In this document: positions 8,743 to 17,515 of the stretch, one piece after another
Numbering within the stretch: position 1 is the stretch's first letter
How the letters are laid out: each line of letters opens with the position of its first letter
Assembly (NCBI RefSeq): GCF_002879865.1
Contig: NZ_PNXY01000002.1
Location: 1-64,000 of the forward strand
Length of the DNA: 64,000 nt
From: Paraburkholderia rhynchosiae
GTDB taxonomy: Bacteria > Pseudomonadota > Gammaproteobacteria > Burkholderiales > Burkholderiaceae
Reading direction: 5' to 3'
Translations under genes and position numbers: made by a program
Notes under the pieces: model-generated
The model's database searches: none
Told to the model about the DNA's origin: nothing
What the model saw: the letters and a program-made list of their open reading frames with translations, nothing else

Positions 8743-9063
8743 GTCCGGGTACTTGTCGTTGTGGTGGCAAAGCATCTGAGTGCGATGATACTAGTGTGTC
8801 GCATCTGGCTTTCAAATACCCGTGGTCGCTATCGAGCCTTTCGAACAGATTGGCGGCGGCTCCGTTCGCATCTTGTCTTGCTGGAAAGGACGCCGGCTCC
8901 GGGCGGGTAATGCATATGCCAGCGTAATCGTCGAACCGCTTGCGCTGGCATGGCCCCGTTACGATGGTCTGAGAGAAGCGCTCGCGCAAACCAGCGTCAG
9001 TTGTTACTTCGGGTACGTTCTTTGCGCGGTGAAAACGGACACGTCATTCAAGGGAAAACTCAG
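8743..9063. other. Divergent intergenic region
   Basis: About 320 bases between the start of the NRAMP-related gene and a small plus-strand gene. It must hold promoters for both directions. I saw no convincing -35/-10 pair and no resemblance to a Mn or Mg riboswitch core in front of the transporter. Confidence 0.4.
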
Positions 9064-9297
9064 ATGTTTAAACTCATTGGCTGTATCTTCTTCGCTCTAA
9101 GTGTCGCCGCCGTTGGTAACGCGCAGGCCGCGGGCTGTTCGAAGGGGGCCGTCGTTGGAGGGGTCGTCGGGCATGTTGCAGGAAAGCATGGAGTGGCGGG
9201 CGCGGCCGCTGGATGTGCCATTGGACATCATGAGGCTGCCAAGAAGGCAAAGGCCGCAAGTCAGACTGCTGCCGCTAGTGCAGCCGCTGGAAAGTAG
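9064..9297 (+). CDS. Small exported glycine-rich protein
   Basis: A 77-residue product that starts with a clear signal peptide (MFKLIGCIFFALSVAAVGNA, cleavage near Ala23). It then has a Gly/Val/His-rich stretch with GAVVGGVVGHVAG and AGAAAGCAIGHH, like the glycine-zipper segments of small periplasmic or outer-membrane proteins. It ends in an Ala/Lys/Ser tail. AAGGGA at about 9050-9055 precedes the ATG. Two Cys residues in the mature part (CSKGAV and GCAIGHH) could form a disulfide. Function is unknown. Confidence 0.7.
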   Translation: MFKLIGCIFFALSVAAVGNAQAAGCSKGAVVGGVVGHVAGKHGVAGAAAGCAIGHHEAAKKAKAASQTAAASAAAGK

Positions 9298-9518
9298 CGG
9301 TTGTTGCAGGCTGGTGCCAGCGCGTCGCGGCGTGATTGGCGGAGGCTCGCCATACGCGCGCATATGTGATGCGTTGTCTAACCCAAGCCGCCTGATTCGC
9401 ATGCAAAGACCACAATGCCGACGCGCTACCAAACTTGAATCGCACATGAACCTGGATGAAACCTGCGCACCGGCGGTCCGACACGACCGCATGTAAGCCA
9501 AGGCGGTGAAAGTTGGAA

Positions 9519-9734
9519 TTACGGATTCGAGATAGTTTGTCTAAGTTCTGTCTGCAGGTCTACCAACGGTGTCGCAGTCACTGCGGCGGCTACGTTTTCC
9601 GATTCCGGCAGTAGCCCCGCAAGTGCTGCAATTCCGGTTGCGCATACCGCGACGAATGCGACAACACCTATAACAACGATTGCGTTGTCATAGGTTCTCT
9701 TCATTTCGACCGACTTTGCAAAGAACCACATCAT
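9519..9734 (-). CDS. Small single-pass membrane protein
   Basis: A 71-residue product starting MMWFFAKSVEMKRTYDNA, with one membrane segment (about residues 19-42, IVVIGVVAFVAVCATGIAALAGLL) and a short acidic/Thr-rich tail. A good AGGAG lies seven bases before the ATG at 9734 on the minus strand, which is why the start is placed here and not at the longer open frame that begins near 10052. No family was recognised. It is one of several short exported or membrane proteins between 9064 and 10675. Confidence 0.6.
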   Translation of the reverse strand: MMWFFAKSVEMKRTYDNAIVVIGVVAFVAVCATGIAALAGLLPESENVAAAVTATPLVDLQTELRQTISNP

Positions 9735-10426
9735 GGCTGTCTCCTGTGACGCAGCTAACGTTTGCAACGACTGTGCCGGCGGCGATGCGTTACTGCTGAC
9801 CCGTCTGCAGAACCCGTGCTGTATTGGCATTGAATGGCGAGGGCGGGAGCGCAACAGCAGAACATTGTCGGACCTTTCCGAACACCGGCCACACCTTTGT
9901 GCGTGGCAACCCAACACCACCGTGTGATTTGGCGTCCACATGCTTCGTATTCCTGCTGGAGACGCCAGAACGCCCGCCCTGTGCCGCAAGCATCCAGGAC
10001 GCTCGAACATGTTCTCCGGACGTTGAGCAGTCACAGCGGCAGTGCCGCTCACTAACGAATCACCGTCTGGTTAGAATCGTCGCAATAAGCGCTGCTTCGC
10101 AGTGCTGCGCCGCCAGGTGAAAATATTCGCTAACCATTCCTCGTCCCACGCTCTATAACGTACTTGCAGGGCGACTATTTGTGTCGAGGGGTCCACAAAA
10201 TCCATTGACATTGCCAATGCGCACGCCAACTTGCGTCCCCCCTTCTCGGCCGGATGCACTGCGCTCAGTCTCTTCCCAATTACCCTGGAAACATGGCCTC
10301 GGGTGACTTGACCCGCAGACCCCAGGCGCGCTTTGTGAGTCCGAAAATACCTTGTGAATTTCGAGCTCGGGCACGCGAATAACGAATCCCATGAATCGGA
10401 AACGCAACGTAGATTAAGGAGCCGAT
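9735..10426. other. Long intergenic gap
   Basis: Nearly 700 bases without a credible gene. Longer open frames on both strands have no binding site and read as shuffled Arg/Ser/Pro residues. The only patterning is a near-repeat TTGTGAGT / TTGTGAAT around 10332-10360. The region could hold an unrecognised small RNA. Confidence 0.4.
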
Positions 10427-10675
10427 GTGAAATCACTACTGATGGTCGCTTCAACTGCCGGGTTGCTTGCCATGGCCGGGTTTGCGCATTCCCAAGGCGC
10501 GCCCCAAGGTCCTCAAACCGCTCCGCAGGAAAGCGCTGCAACTCAAATTTCAAACCCGGGCGCGGGGATCGAGGCTTACGGCGGCACCCCCGATACCACT
10601 GTACAGAGCGGCGCGAAACATGCCCGGCCCTGCAGGGTGAACCCGGAATGCAACGTTTTTTTCGGTGGGAGCTAA
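10427..10675 (+). CDS. Small exported protein, unknown function
   Basis: An 82-residue product from a GTG start at 10427, preceded by AAGGAG at 10416-10421. An ATG two bases upstream is followed at once by a stop in its frame, so the GTG is the real start. The signal peptide (about residues 1-22, ending GFAHS) is followed by a Gln/Pro/Gly-rich mature part with a likely disulfide pair in RPCRVNPECNVFFGGS at the C terminus. No membrane segment follows the signal. No family recognised. Confidence 0.65.
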   Translation: MKSLLMVASTAGLLAMAGFAHSQGAPQGPQTAPQESAATQISNPGAGIEAYGGTPDTTVQSGAKHARPCRVNPECNVFFGGS

Positions 10676-11212
10676 AAGCAGTCTGACCGGGTTGGCCCAC
10701 TCGCCTTTCGCTCTTCAAGTCTGGAGACGCCCCGAGATGGGAAGCCTCTGGACGGAACTCCACCCGGGCTACGGCCAACCTCGTTTGTCGTTACGCACAT
10801 TCGCTCAACGGGCGGAACGCCCGTGGCCGATGCCTCGCCCGATGCCTTGACCGCAGTCGCGTTCTCTGCGGCATCGTGCGCCGGCTCGGCCAACACCAAC
10901 ACGTCACCTTGCACGTTCCGGGGCACACTTTCTTTTCTGTTGCGGGTTGCTAGCAGCCGGACATTTCCAGCCGCAGGACGCCCGGAATCCGCCATGCGTC
11001 GCGCGGCGTGGCATGGTTGGACAACTTGATGGTCATGCAATCTCCAACGGCATTGACAGACTCGCCTGTCACTGACGGCACCGGTCCCACATAATCACCG
11101 GCATGTCTGAGCCGAACCTCCCCACAGGCGGACAGGACCTGAGGCGGGCGTAGCTAGCGCGGCGTAGAATTCGCCGGTCTGGCTGCAGCTACCGTCTTGT
11201 CACAGGACCAGT
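10676..11212. other. Intergenic gap upstream of the LysR gene
   Basis: A 537-base stretch without a supported gene. A minus-strand open frame at 10672-11040 lacks a ribosome binding site and has low-complexity Arg/Ala/Ser content. An inverted repeat TGACAG-N6-CTGTCA lies at 11054-11071, about 140 bases before the LysR start. Confidence 0.4.
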
Positions 11213-12124
11213 ATGGAAATCAAGTGGATTGAAGACTTCATCGCGCTTGCCCGATATCAGAGCTTTTCCCGGGCAGCCGAATTCCGGAACGTGACCCAGT
11301 CGGGTTTTAGCCGGCGAATCCAGTCACTCGAACAGTGGGTGGGCGCCGACCTCATCGACCGGAGCAGCTTCCCTCCGACACTCACTCCCGCAGGACGACT
11401 GTTCCAGGAAGCTGCCGAAGATATTATCGAGAAGCTTTTCGATACACGCGCCATCATCCGCACCGAGCAAAGAATGGCCGGGAAAGGCCTGCAGATTGCG
11501 GCTGGCCACACCATTGCGCTGAATTTCCTGCCTGCATGGCTGAAGACTCTCACCGCGCACTTCGGCGAAGTACGCGCCCGCGTTATTCCGACCAACGTGC
11601 ACGATTCTATTTTGATGCTGGTCAACGGTAACTGCGAACTGATGTTTGCATATCATCATCCGGAGCTGCCTCTGCATCTGGACCCGGCGCGGTACCAGCA
11701 TCTGACCGTAGGTGTCGACACGTTTATGCCTGTGTGCCGCCCCAATCAACGCTCATCCCCGGCGTTCCGGTTACCGGGAACCGCGAACCGCCCACTCCCA
11801 CTTATCTCCTATACCGAGACCAGCTATTTTGGCCGATGCCTTGCGCTGCTTCTTGGGCAAGCGAGTGCCGCCCCGGCGCTGCAGCTCCACTACGAATCGG
11901 ATATGGCCGAGGTCCTTAAAAAGCTCGTGATGGAAGGTGAAGGCGTCGCCTGGCTACCCAGGAGTTCCGTCATCCGCGAACTTGAGTCGGGCGAGCTAGT
12001 GGCTGCGGGGCGTGCCGAATGGCATCTCGAGGTTGAGTTGCGCGTGTACCGTGATGCATCGAATCGCAGCGAGTTTCTGGAAAAGCTGTGGGGCCACATT
12101 CGTGCCGCTTCGCAGCCTTCCTGA
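11213..12124 (+). CDS. LysR-family regulator, HypT (YjiE)-like
   Basis: A 303-residue LysR protein. The winged helix-turn-helix spans about residues 1-62 (FSRAAEFRNVTQSGFSRRIQ as the recognition part), followed by the effector domain. The wording resembles E. coli HypT/YjiE: the start IKWIEDFIALA, the block QIAAGHTIALNFLPAWL, and GEGVAWLPRSSVIRELESGEL near the end. HypT is activated by hypochlorite, but ligand or oxidant specificity cannot be read here. It lies 178 bases upstream of and in the same direction as the symporter-racemase pair, so it probably controls them. A 17-bp palindrome lies in the gap between. Confidence 0.85.
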   Translation: MEIKWIEDFIALARYQSFSRAAEFRNVTQSGFSRRIQSLEQWVGADLIDRSSFPPTLTPAGRLFQEAAEDIIEKLFDTRAIIRTEQRMAGKGLQIAAGHTIALNFLPAWLKTLTAHFGEVRARVIPTNVHDSILMLVNGNCELMFAYHHPELPLHLDPARYQHLTVGVDTFMPVCRPNQRSSPAFRLPGTANRPLPLISYTETSYFGRCLALLLGQASAAPALQLHYESDMAEVLKKLVMEGEGVAWLPRSSVIRELESGELVAAGRAEWHLEVELRVYRDASNRSEFLEKLWGHIRAASQPS

Positions 12125-12139
12125 TGCGTGCATAGGGCT

Positions 12140-12156
12140 TATGCGGCGGCCGCATA
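12140..12156. promoter_or_regulatory. 17-bp perfect palindrome between regulator and symporter
   Basis: TATGCGGCGGCCGCATA is a perfect palindrome with an 8-base arm on each side of a central G. With one bulged base the pairing extends to about 11 bp. It sits 16 bases after the LysR stop and about 145 bases before the symporter start. It may be an operator or the stem of a terminator; no adjacent T run was seen, so an operator is slightly favoured. Confidence 0.4.
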
Positions 12157-12214
12157 GCCTCATGCTGTATCTGCATCCCTATATTTTTGGCGTTTCTTAA
12201 TATTCGTCCAGACA

Positions 12215-12244
12215 CAGAAACCTGCTGATCAAGTCGGGTTTCTG
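12215..12244 (+). promoter_or_regulatory. Inverted repeat in the symporter 5' region
   Basis: CAGAAACC at 12215-12222 and GGTTTCTG at 12237-12244 form a perfect 8-bp inverted repeat with a 14-base loop. It lies about 60 bases upstream of the symporter start, so it could fold in the transcript or act as a protein site. Confidence 0.35.
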
Positions 12245-12302
12245 CCACTCACGTGTGCGGTGTCGCGGCGCGACCATCGCTCATCATTTCTGGACGGATT
12301 CC

Positions 12303-13592
12303 ATGAAGAATCGCCTGACTCTGTATATTTTCGCCGGCATGGTGCTTGGCGTTATCGTCGGTTATATCTGCCACCGGTCGGTCGCGGATGTCGCTGAAGC
12401 GAAGGTCGTTGCCGGATACTTCTCCGTCGTCACCGATATCTTTCTTCGTCTCGTGAAGATGATTATCGCGCCGCTCGTCTTCGCGACTTTGGTCTCCGGA
12501 CTTGCAGGTATGGCAGGAACAAGCGACGTTCGCCGTATCGGGTTTCGGTCGGTGGGATGGTTTCTGTGCGCGTCTCTGCTGTCGCTCGCCCTCGGTCTTG
12601 TCCTTGCGAACGTCTTTCAACCTGGCGCGGGACTTCACCTGGTGCAGACAACCGCGGATGTCACGACGGGGCTGAATACCGCCGGCCTGAACTTTAAGGA
12701 TTTTGTGACTCACGCGTTTCCGACCAGCATCATTGATGCGATGGCTCGAAACGACATTCTGCAAATCCTTGTCTTCTCCGTATTGTTTGGCGTGGTGCTA
12801 AGTGTCATCAAGTCCGACCCGCGCGTGGCCCCATTGGTCGCCGGCGTCGATGCGCTTGTCCCCGCCATGCTGAAGCTGACGGACTATGTGATGCGCCTCG
12901 CGCCAATTGGCGTGTTTGGCGCGCTTGCTGCAGCGGTTACGGTGCACGGACTGGATGTGCTGACAACTTACGGCAAGCTCATCGGCAGCTTCTACACAGG
13001 CCTCGTGCTTCTGTGGACACTGCTCATCGTTGTCGGCTATGGTTTTCTCGGGAAACAGATCTGGACGCTGCTAAAGGCAGTCCGCGAACCCGCGATGCTT
13101 GCATTTTCGACTGCGAGTAGTGAGGCCGCTTATCCTCGTCTGACGGAGAAGCTTGAAGAATTCGGCGTCGACAAGAAGGTTGTCGGGTTCACGTTGCCGC
13201 TTGGATACGCGTTTAATCTGGATGGCTCGATGATGTACCAGGCATTCGCGGCGATTTTCATTGCGCAGGCTTTCGGCATGGACATGCCACTCGGCACCCA
13301 GATCGTGATGCTGCTCGTGCTCATGGTAAGCAGCAAGGGCATGGCGGGCGTTGCGCGGGGCTCGGTCGTGGTCGTTGCAGCTGTGGCGCCGATGTTCCAC
13401 CTGCCGCCGTCCGGAGTCGTGCTCATCCTCGCCATCGACCAGATTCTCGACATGGGGCGGACAGCCACTAACGTAGTTGGCAACAGCATTGCAACGGCGG
13501 TCATCGCAAAGTGGGAGACCAAACGCATAGCGAGGCAAGCGAACGTCCCAGACGACACTGCCTTCGTTCAACTGCAAGGCGAAACGGAATGA
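12303..13592 (+). CDS. DAACS-family dicarboxylate/amino acid:cation symporter
   Basis: A 429-residue transporter with eight membrane segments plus the two re-entrant hairpins of the DctA/GltP family. The serine-rich tip reads FSTASSEAAYP, the unwound helix 7 motif reads FNLDGSMMYQ, and helix 8 reads IDQILDMGRTATNVVGNS with the Asp, Arg and Asn that bind the amino or dicarboxylic acid substrate. The final Asn in VVGN, as in DctA, replaces an Asp used for sodium binding in GltPh. The ATG at 12303 is used because earlier codons lack membrane-protein character. It overlaps the racemase start by four bases (ATGA), so uptake and racemisation of Asp/Glu-like substrates are coupled. Confidence 0.88.
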   Translation: MKNRLTLYIFAGMVLGVIVGYICHRSVADVAEAKVVAGYFSVVTDIFLRLVKMIIAPLVFATLVSGLAGMAGTSDVRRIGFRSVGWFLCASLLSLALGLVLANVFQPGAGLHLVQTTADVTTGLNTAGLNFKDFVTHAFPTSIIDAMARNDILQILVFSVLFGVVLSVIKSDPRVAPLVAGVDALVPAMLKLTDYVMRLAPIGVFGALAAAVTVHGLDVLTTYGKLIGSFYTGLVLLWTLLIVVGYGFLGKQIWTLLKAVREPAMLAFSTASSEAAYPRLTEKLEEFGVDKKVVGFTLPLGYAFNLDGSMMYQAFAAIFIAQAFGMDMPLGTQIVMLLVLMVSSKGMAGVARGSVVVVAAVAPMFHLPPSGVVLILAIDQILDMGRTATNVVGNSIATAVIAKWETKRIARQANVPDDTAFVQLQGETE

Positions 13593-15064
13593 AACAAGGG
13601 CTGCAAACGGGCACGCGTAAGTTCGGGGTCGTGGGCGGCCTCGGGCCTCTGGCAAGCGCGGACATATTTTTCAAGCTCGTCAAATCTACTCCGGCAACGA
13701 GCGACGCAGAGTACCTTGACGTGGTCTTCGAGCAGCACGCTTTCCGAACATCCGGTACGGGGACTGAGGCTACAACGGAGCGAAAGCTGTATGTCTTCGA
13801 CATGATTGACGCTTTTGAAAAGCAGGGCGTGACGACGGTAGTTCTCCCTTGCTTTCTCAGTCACACCTTCATTGATGAGCTGAAGGCTAATTCGCCGCTT
13901 CAGATTGTCGACATGGTTGAGGCGATTCGTTGCTACGTTCGCCGGAAATATCCCGCCGCGCGTCGGATCGGCGTGCTCGCTTCTGACTACACGCGTCGGA
14001 AGGGCCTGTTCGACAAGTATTTTGCATCGCCCGAGTTCGAAGTCTTCTATCCCCGCGGGCGAAAGAGTCTCGACCTCGTCACCGAGGCCGTATATGGGTC
14101 TGATGGTGTCAAGAGCGGGAACCTGAGAGGCCGCCCGGTGGAACTGTTGCGGGAGGCGTGTCACGACGTCGTTTCGCAGGGCGTCGACATCATCATCCCG
14201 GCTTTGACGGAAATCCCGCTCGTCGCCGCGGAGATAGGTCCGTTGCCCGTGCCGCTACTCGATTCAAATCTGGCCTATGCACAGTACGTCGTATGCGGTC
14301 AGTATGCGTCTCCCGACAGGCCGTTCAAGGTCGGTATAGTCGGCGGAGTAGGACCAGCGGCGACCGTTGATTTCATCCACAAGATAGTGCGCAATACGCC
14401 CGCCCGGCGGGATCAGGACCATATCAAGCTATTGGTCGAACACAATCCGCAGATTCCGGACCGCACCGAAAGCCTGATTGGCGACGGGCCCGACCCGACC
14501 ATCTCGCTTTACGCGACGTGCAAGAAGCTGGAATCGGGAGACGCAGACATAATAGCTATTCCCTGTAACACCGCACACGCGTTCGTCGAACGTATCCAGC
14601 CGTATCTCGGCATACCCATTGTGAACATGCTGACCGTTACTGTCCGCTACCTCCGCGAGACCTTTCCTTCGCTGCATTCAGTCGGCGTTCTGGCAACTTC
14701 GGGCACGATCCAAAGTGGTGTCTATGAAAGGGCGCTTGCGTCGCAAGGGTTGCAACAGGTCGTTCCGGGTCCGGCGCTACAGGCGCGAGTGATGGACGCG
14801 ATTTACGGTGAAGAGGGCGTGAAAGCGGGATTTGCGACCGGTCACTGCCAGTCAGATATCGCTGCTGCGATTGACGGACTGATTTCCAAAGGCGTTGAAG
14901 TTGTCATCCTTGGCTGCACCGAACTGCCACTATTACTTCCGCAGGCGCATTTCATTGGGTCGAGTGGTGTATCGGTCCGCCTGGTCGACCCTACGGAGGT
15001 ACTAGCCCGGCAGTGCGTTGCGTACGCGACTGCGGCAGCCGCAGCGGCAGCGCACGACCTCTGA
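13589..15064 (+). CDS. Tandem-domain aspartate/glutamate racemase-family protein
   Basis: A 491-residue protein made of two racemase domains of about 240 residues (about 10-245 and 250-485). Each begins with the phosphate-type loop, FGVVGGLGPLAS and VGIVGGVGPAATV. In the C-terminal domain both catalytic Cys are present, Cys326 in PCNTAH and Cys443 in LGCTELPL. In the N-terminal domain Cys88 is present in PCFLSHTF, but the second position is Ala205 in IIPALTEIPL. That domain is therefore likely inactive for two-base racemisation or has a changed reaction. It is translationally coupled to the symporter. PLP-independent amino acid racemisation is the family role; the substrate is inferred from the neighbour. 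Confidence 0.85.
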   Translation: MKQGLQTGTRKFGVVGGLGPLASADIFFKLVKSTPATSDAEYLDVVFEQHAFRTSGTGTEATTERKLYVFDMIDAFEKQGVTTVVLPCFLSHTFIDELKANSPLQIVDMVEAIRCYVRRKYPAARRIGVLASDYTRRKGLFDKYFASPEFEVFYPRGRKSLDLVTEAVYGSDGVKSGNLRGRPVELLREACHDVVSQGVDIIIPALTEIPLVAAEIGPLPVPLLDSNLAYAQYVVCGQYASPDRPFKVGIVGGVGPAATVDFIHKIVRNTPARRDQDHIKLLVEHNPQIPDRTESLIGDGPDPTISLYATCKKLESGDADIIAIPCNTAHAFVERIQPYLGIPIVNMLTVTVRYLRETFPSLHSVGVLATSGTIQSGVYERALASQGLQQVVPGPALQARVMDAIYGEEGVKAGFATGHCQSDIAAAIDGLISKGVEVVILGCTELPLLLPQAHFIGSSGVSVRLVDPTEVLARQCVAYATAAAAAAAHDL

Positions 15065-15165
15065 ACCATCAATTGGATTTCTTTTCCCAATGCGGCAATT
15101 ATTCCGGGAAAAAGTGTCCGCCGGCCTTCCACTCATCCAGTCTCCAGTCGCCGGATGGTTTCGAT

Positions 15166-15402
15166 TCACTGGCCATCGCTTACATTAGCCTTCGCTTTCA
15201 GTACTGAACCGCCTGACTGTGTAGCTGTCTTTCCAGTGTCACCATAAGCCGTATCCGTTGGTATCTGTGCAGGTTGAGTCTCATGCGTCACCATCTGCCT
15301 CATCATGAGCTCACTCAATGCTTTATCTTCTGCATCGCCTTGCTCCGCATTCGCCATCGGCATTATTGCAAGCATGGCAATTAACAACGTAAGAGCCTTC
15401 AT
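15166..15402 (-). CDS. Small exported protein, unknown function
   Basis: A 78-residue product on the minus strand. The signal peptide MKALTLLIAMLAIMPMANA is cleaved near residue 19. The mature part is polar with DKALSELMMRQMVTHETQPA and a Thr/Gly/Ser-rich tail ending KAKANVSDGQ. CGGAG lies at a suitable distance before the ATG at 15402. No Cys and no membrane segment in the mature part. No family recognised. Confidence 0.6.
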   Translation of the reverse strand: MKALTLLIAMLAIMPMANAEQGDAEDKALSELMMRQMVTHETQPAQIPTDTAYGDTGKTATQSGGSVLKAKANVSDGQ

Positions 15403-15889
15403 GGCGGTCTCCGGGAAAGAGTCTGGAGATGAGCGGTCCGCTCCTTACCAGCTAGGACAACTATAGTTTTTTGCATCTGCAACTCAAGGACGCTTTGACT
15501 TATGGTCAAAGAACCGTGTCATCCGGTCAGGGGTATTCCGCTGCCTCGCGGAAAGCGCGTTGCGAGATGCAGCGCCGACACAGAGAATGCTCCGGGCGAT
15601 AACGCGGATCGGCTACTGGACGACCTTACGACACAGCTGTGGCCAAAATAGAAGAGAAGTTGGCGGAAATAGGATTGGCATTGCGAAGTCACTACGCATG
15701 CCGCTCAATGTTCACATTTCAATTCCGTTTGCGTGGGTTTATATGAGTGGAATAAGTGCGTTTGTCCCGCGACATGTACCTCTAAACCGGGCGGTACCGG
15801 TTCGCACGGAGACCATGCAAATGGCGGGCACCCGCGCCGTTGGTGCGATCCTTGTGCAGAGCTTGGACCGTTGGGGCGCAGGGCGGAGG
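15403..15889. other. Intergenic gap between the small exported gene and tadG
   Basis: About 490 bases with no supported gene. A plus-strand open frame running from 15560 into tadG has no ribosome binding site and is antisense shadow. No terminator with a T run was found after tadG on the minus strand. Confidence 0.4.
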
Positions 15890-16996
15890 TTATTGCGCCA
15901 GGCGCGGCGGGACATATGCGCCGTAGTACGGGCCGCTCTGTCCGGTGCTTGTGGCAATTTTGACGCCCGCTGTCAGATGGCCTTGAATGTACTTACCGCT
16001 TCCGCCAACCGGAACGTCGATATGAAAAGCGGCAAAGCCGACAATTGGTGCGGTTGACGACCCACTTGTCGCTACCGTCTGCACGACGGGGATGAGCACG
16101 TCCACGTTGGACGGAACCGAAGAGTAAATCGTCGTCTTGACGCCGTTCTGAATCCAGATCGAATCGCCAATGCCCAGCGCCGTCGGATTCTTGTTATCGA
16201 TCAGGCCCCGTACTGAGGGCACATCGTTGGTGTTCAACTGAAAAGACGTCCACTGCCCGGCAGCGCAACCACTGTAAAGCGTCCCGTTGCCGAACTGAAA
16301 TGTATACGCCTGTCCTGTTGAGGGATCCAGCTTCGGACTGCCGGTTTGGGCATTCCAGTACTGATCGAAAATGCATTTTCCGATCGCTACAGGGAACAGG
16401 CCGCCTGCGGCAACGTAGCCAGGCGCCGAAACCACCGCGACAGCGGTTGCAGTAACCGCACCGTTATTGACGCCGAAAAGCGGCGCGAAGAAGAACCTGA
16501 CAGGGCCGTTATTCAGTCCGGCCGCGCGCGAAACCGTGACTTTCACTGCGGGATTGTCATACGTCCCCGGCGATATGGTCGACGCCTGCATGCCCGCCGG
16601 AGAACCCGTCAGGTTCCAGAAGCCGCTTTGTGCCGATGCACTCGTCAGCGTGACATTGTCGGAGCCATTCAGGCTGACCGCTTTTTGAGCGTTGCTTTGC
16701 GCAAGACTCCAGTTTGGGCCGGGGCTGCCGGGAAGCAATGCACCAGCGCCCGCGAGGGCAGCGGCGTCAGCCGCGCTCTGCAATTCGGAACGGGCGAGTA
16801 CTCCATGTCCGATGTCGATCGAAAATGCTGCAATCAGGAGCGCGGCGAACAGAGTCGACAACATGGCGACGCTCATCGCCCCACGCTGGCGGCGCCGGTA
16901 TGGAACCGCGCTCATGTGGCGACGCGCCTTTACAGGTTGTCCCCGGTGCTGGCCAGCGGGCTTGGCAGGCTTGCAATGTCGCATTTCGAAGGTCAC
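15890..16996 (-). CDS. tadG: TadG-like pilus assembly protein
   Basis: A product of up to 368 residues. The N-terminal part after a basic region (YRRRQRGAMSVAMLST) holds a single membrane segment, then IDIGHGVLARSELQSAADAAALAGAGAL, the standard TadG/TadE-like opening. The rest is a Gly/Ser/Thr-rich extracytoplasmic domain with two Cys (KCIFDQYW and SGCAAGQW). The reading frame opens with GTG at 16996, three bases after tadE stops; an ATG at 16915 would give a more usual length. It has no von Willebrand A domain, unlike longer TadG proteins. It follows tadE on the minus strand, divergent from the rest of the locus. Confidence 0.78.
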   Translation of the reverse strand: MTFEMRHCKPAKPAGQHRGQPVKARRHMSAVPYRRRQRGAMSVAMLSTLFAALLIAAFSIDIGHGVLARSELQSAADAAALAGAGALLPGSPGPNWSLAQSNAQKAVSLNGSDNVTLTSASAQSGFWNLTGSPAGMQASTISPGTYDNPAVKVTVSRAAGLNNGPVRFFFAPLFGVNNGAVTATAVAVVSAPGYVAAGGLFPVAIGKCIFDQYWNAQTGSPKLDPSTGQAYTFQFGNGTLYSGCAAGQWTSFQLNTNDVPSVRGLIDNKNPTALGIGDSIWIQNGVKTTIYSSVPSNVDVLIPVVQTVATSGSSTAPIVGFAAFHIDVPVGGSGKYIQGHLTAGVKIATSTGQSGPYYGAYVPPRLAQ

Positions 16997-16999
16997 GTG

Positions 17000-17515
17000 T
17001 TATTCGTAGTTCATGACGGCGGTTGCATTCAACACTATCGGGCCGGTCAGGCTACTCATGGCGGAGCCGAGCATCAAACCTTGATAAGCGTAGGAAACCG
17101 TCACCTGGAGAGGGCTTCCTGAGTTCGTTCCGCTCGTTTGCGTCACGGTGACGACCGGCGCAGCGGTATTGCCGTTGGTGACGAGATTGTTCTGCGCGTT
17201 GGTGGCCGTGATCGCGGCGATCTGGGACTTGCTGAGAGGCGGCACTTGCAGCACTGTGCCGGCTCGGGCGCCTGCGCGAGCCGCATTGGTAATGGCGACC
17301 TTGTCGTAGAGCATCAGATTACCGTCGATGATGCCGACCAGGACCATGATCACGAACGGCAGCAGGATGGCGAATTCAAGCGACACGCTACCCGCCTCCG
17401 CAGGGCGCATCACGTCAGTTCGTTGCCCGAGTAAGCTGCCCAGGCATTTGAGGTCAACTACTTTTGTCATTCTGGCCACTTGCTGTATGTGCGGGATGTC
17501 GCGTCGCCAAAGCAT
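17000..17515 (-). CDS. tadE: TadE-like pseudopilin
   Basis: The core is a TadE pseudopilin: EAGSVSLEFAILLPFVIMVL, with Gly at -1 and Glu at +5 of a prepilin cleavage site, then one hydrophobic helix and KVAITNAARAGARAGTV. The remaining part (about residues 85-170) is a Thr/Asn-rich extracytoplasmic domain. Start choice is unsure: ATG codons at 17515, 17470 and 17410 are in frame; the last gives a family-typical length, none has a strong ribosome binding site. The product is expected to be processed by the TadV peptidase encoded at 18429. Confidence 0.75.
   Translation of the reverse strand: MLWRRDIPHIQQVARMTKVVDLKCLGSLLGQRTDVMRPAEAGSVSLEFAILLPFVIMVLVGIIDGNLMLYDKVAITNAARAGARAGTVLQVPPLSKSQIAAITATNAQNNLVTNGNTAAPVVTVTQTSGTNSGSPLQVTVSYAYQGLMLGSAMSSLTGPIVLNATAVMNYE

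Noticed and set aside
8743..8900. Mn or Mg riboswitch before the NRAMP-related gene
   Set aside because: No match to a known core and no clear nested stems.
10672..11040. 122-codon minus-strand open frame before the LysR gene
   Set aside because: No binding site and low-complexity composition; not supported as a gene.
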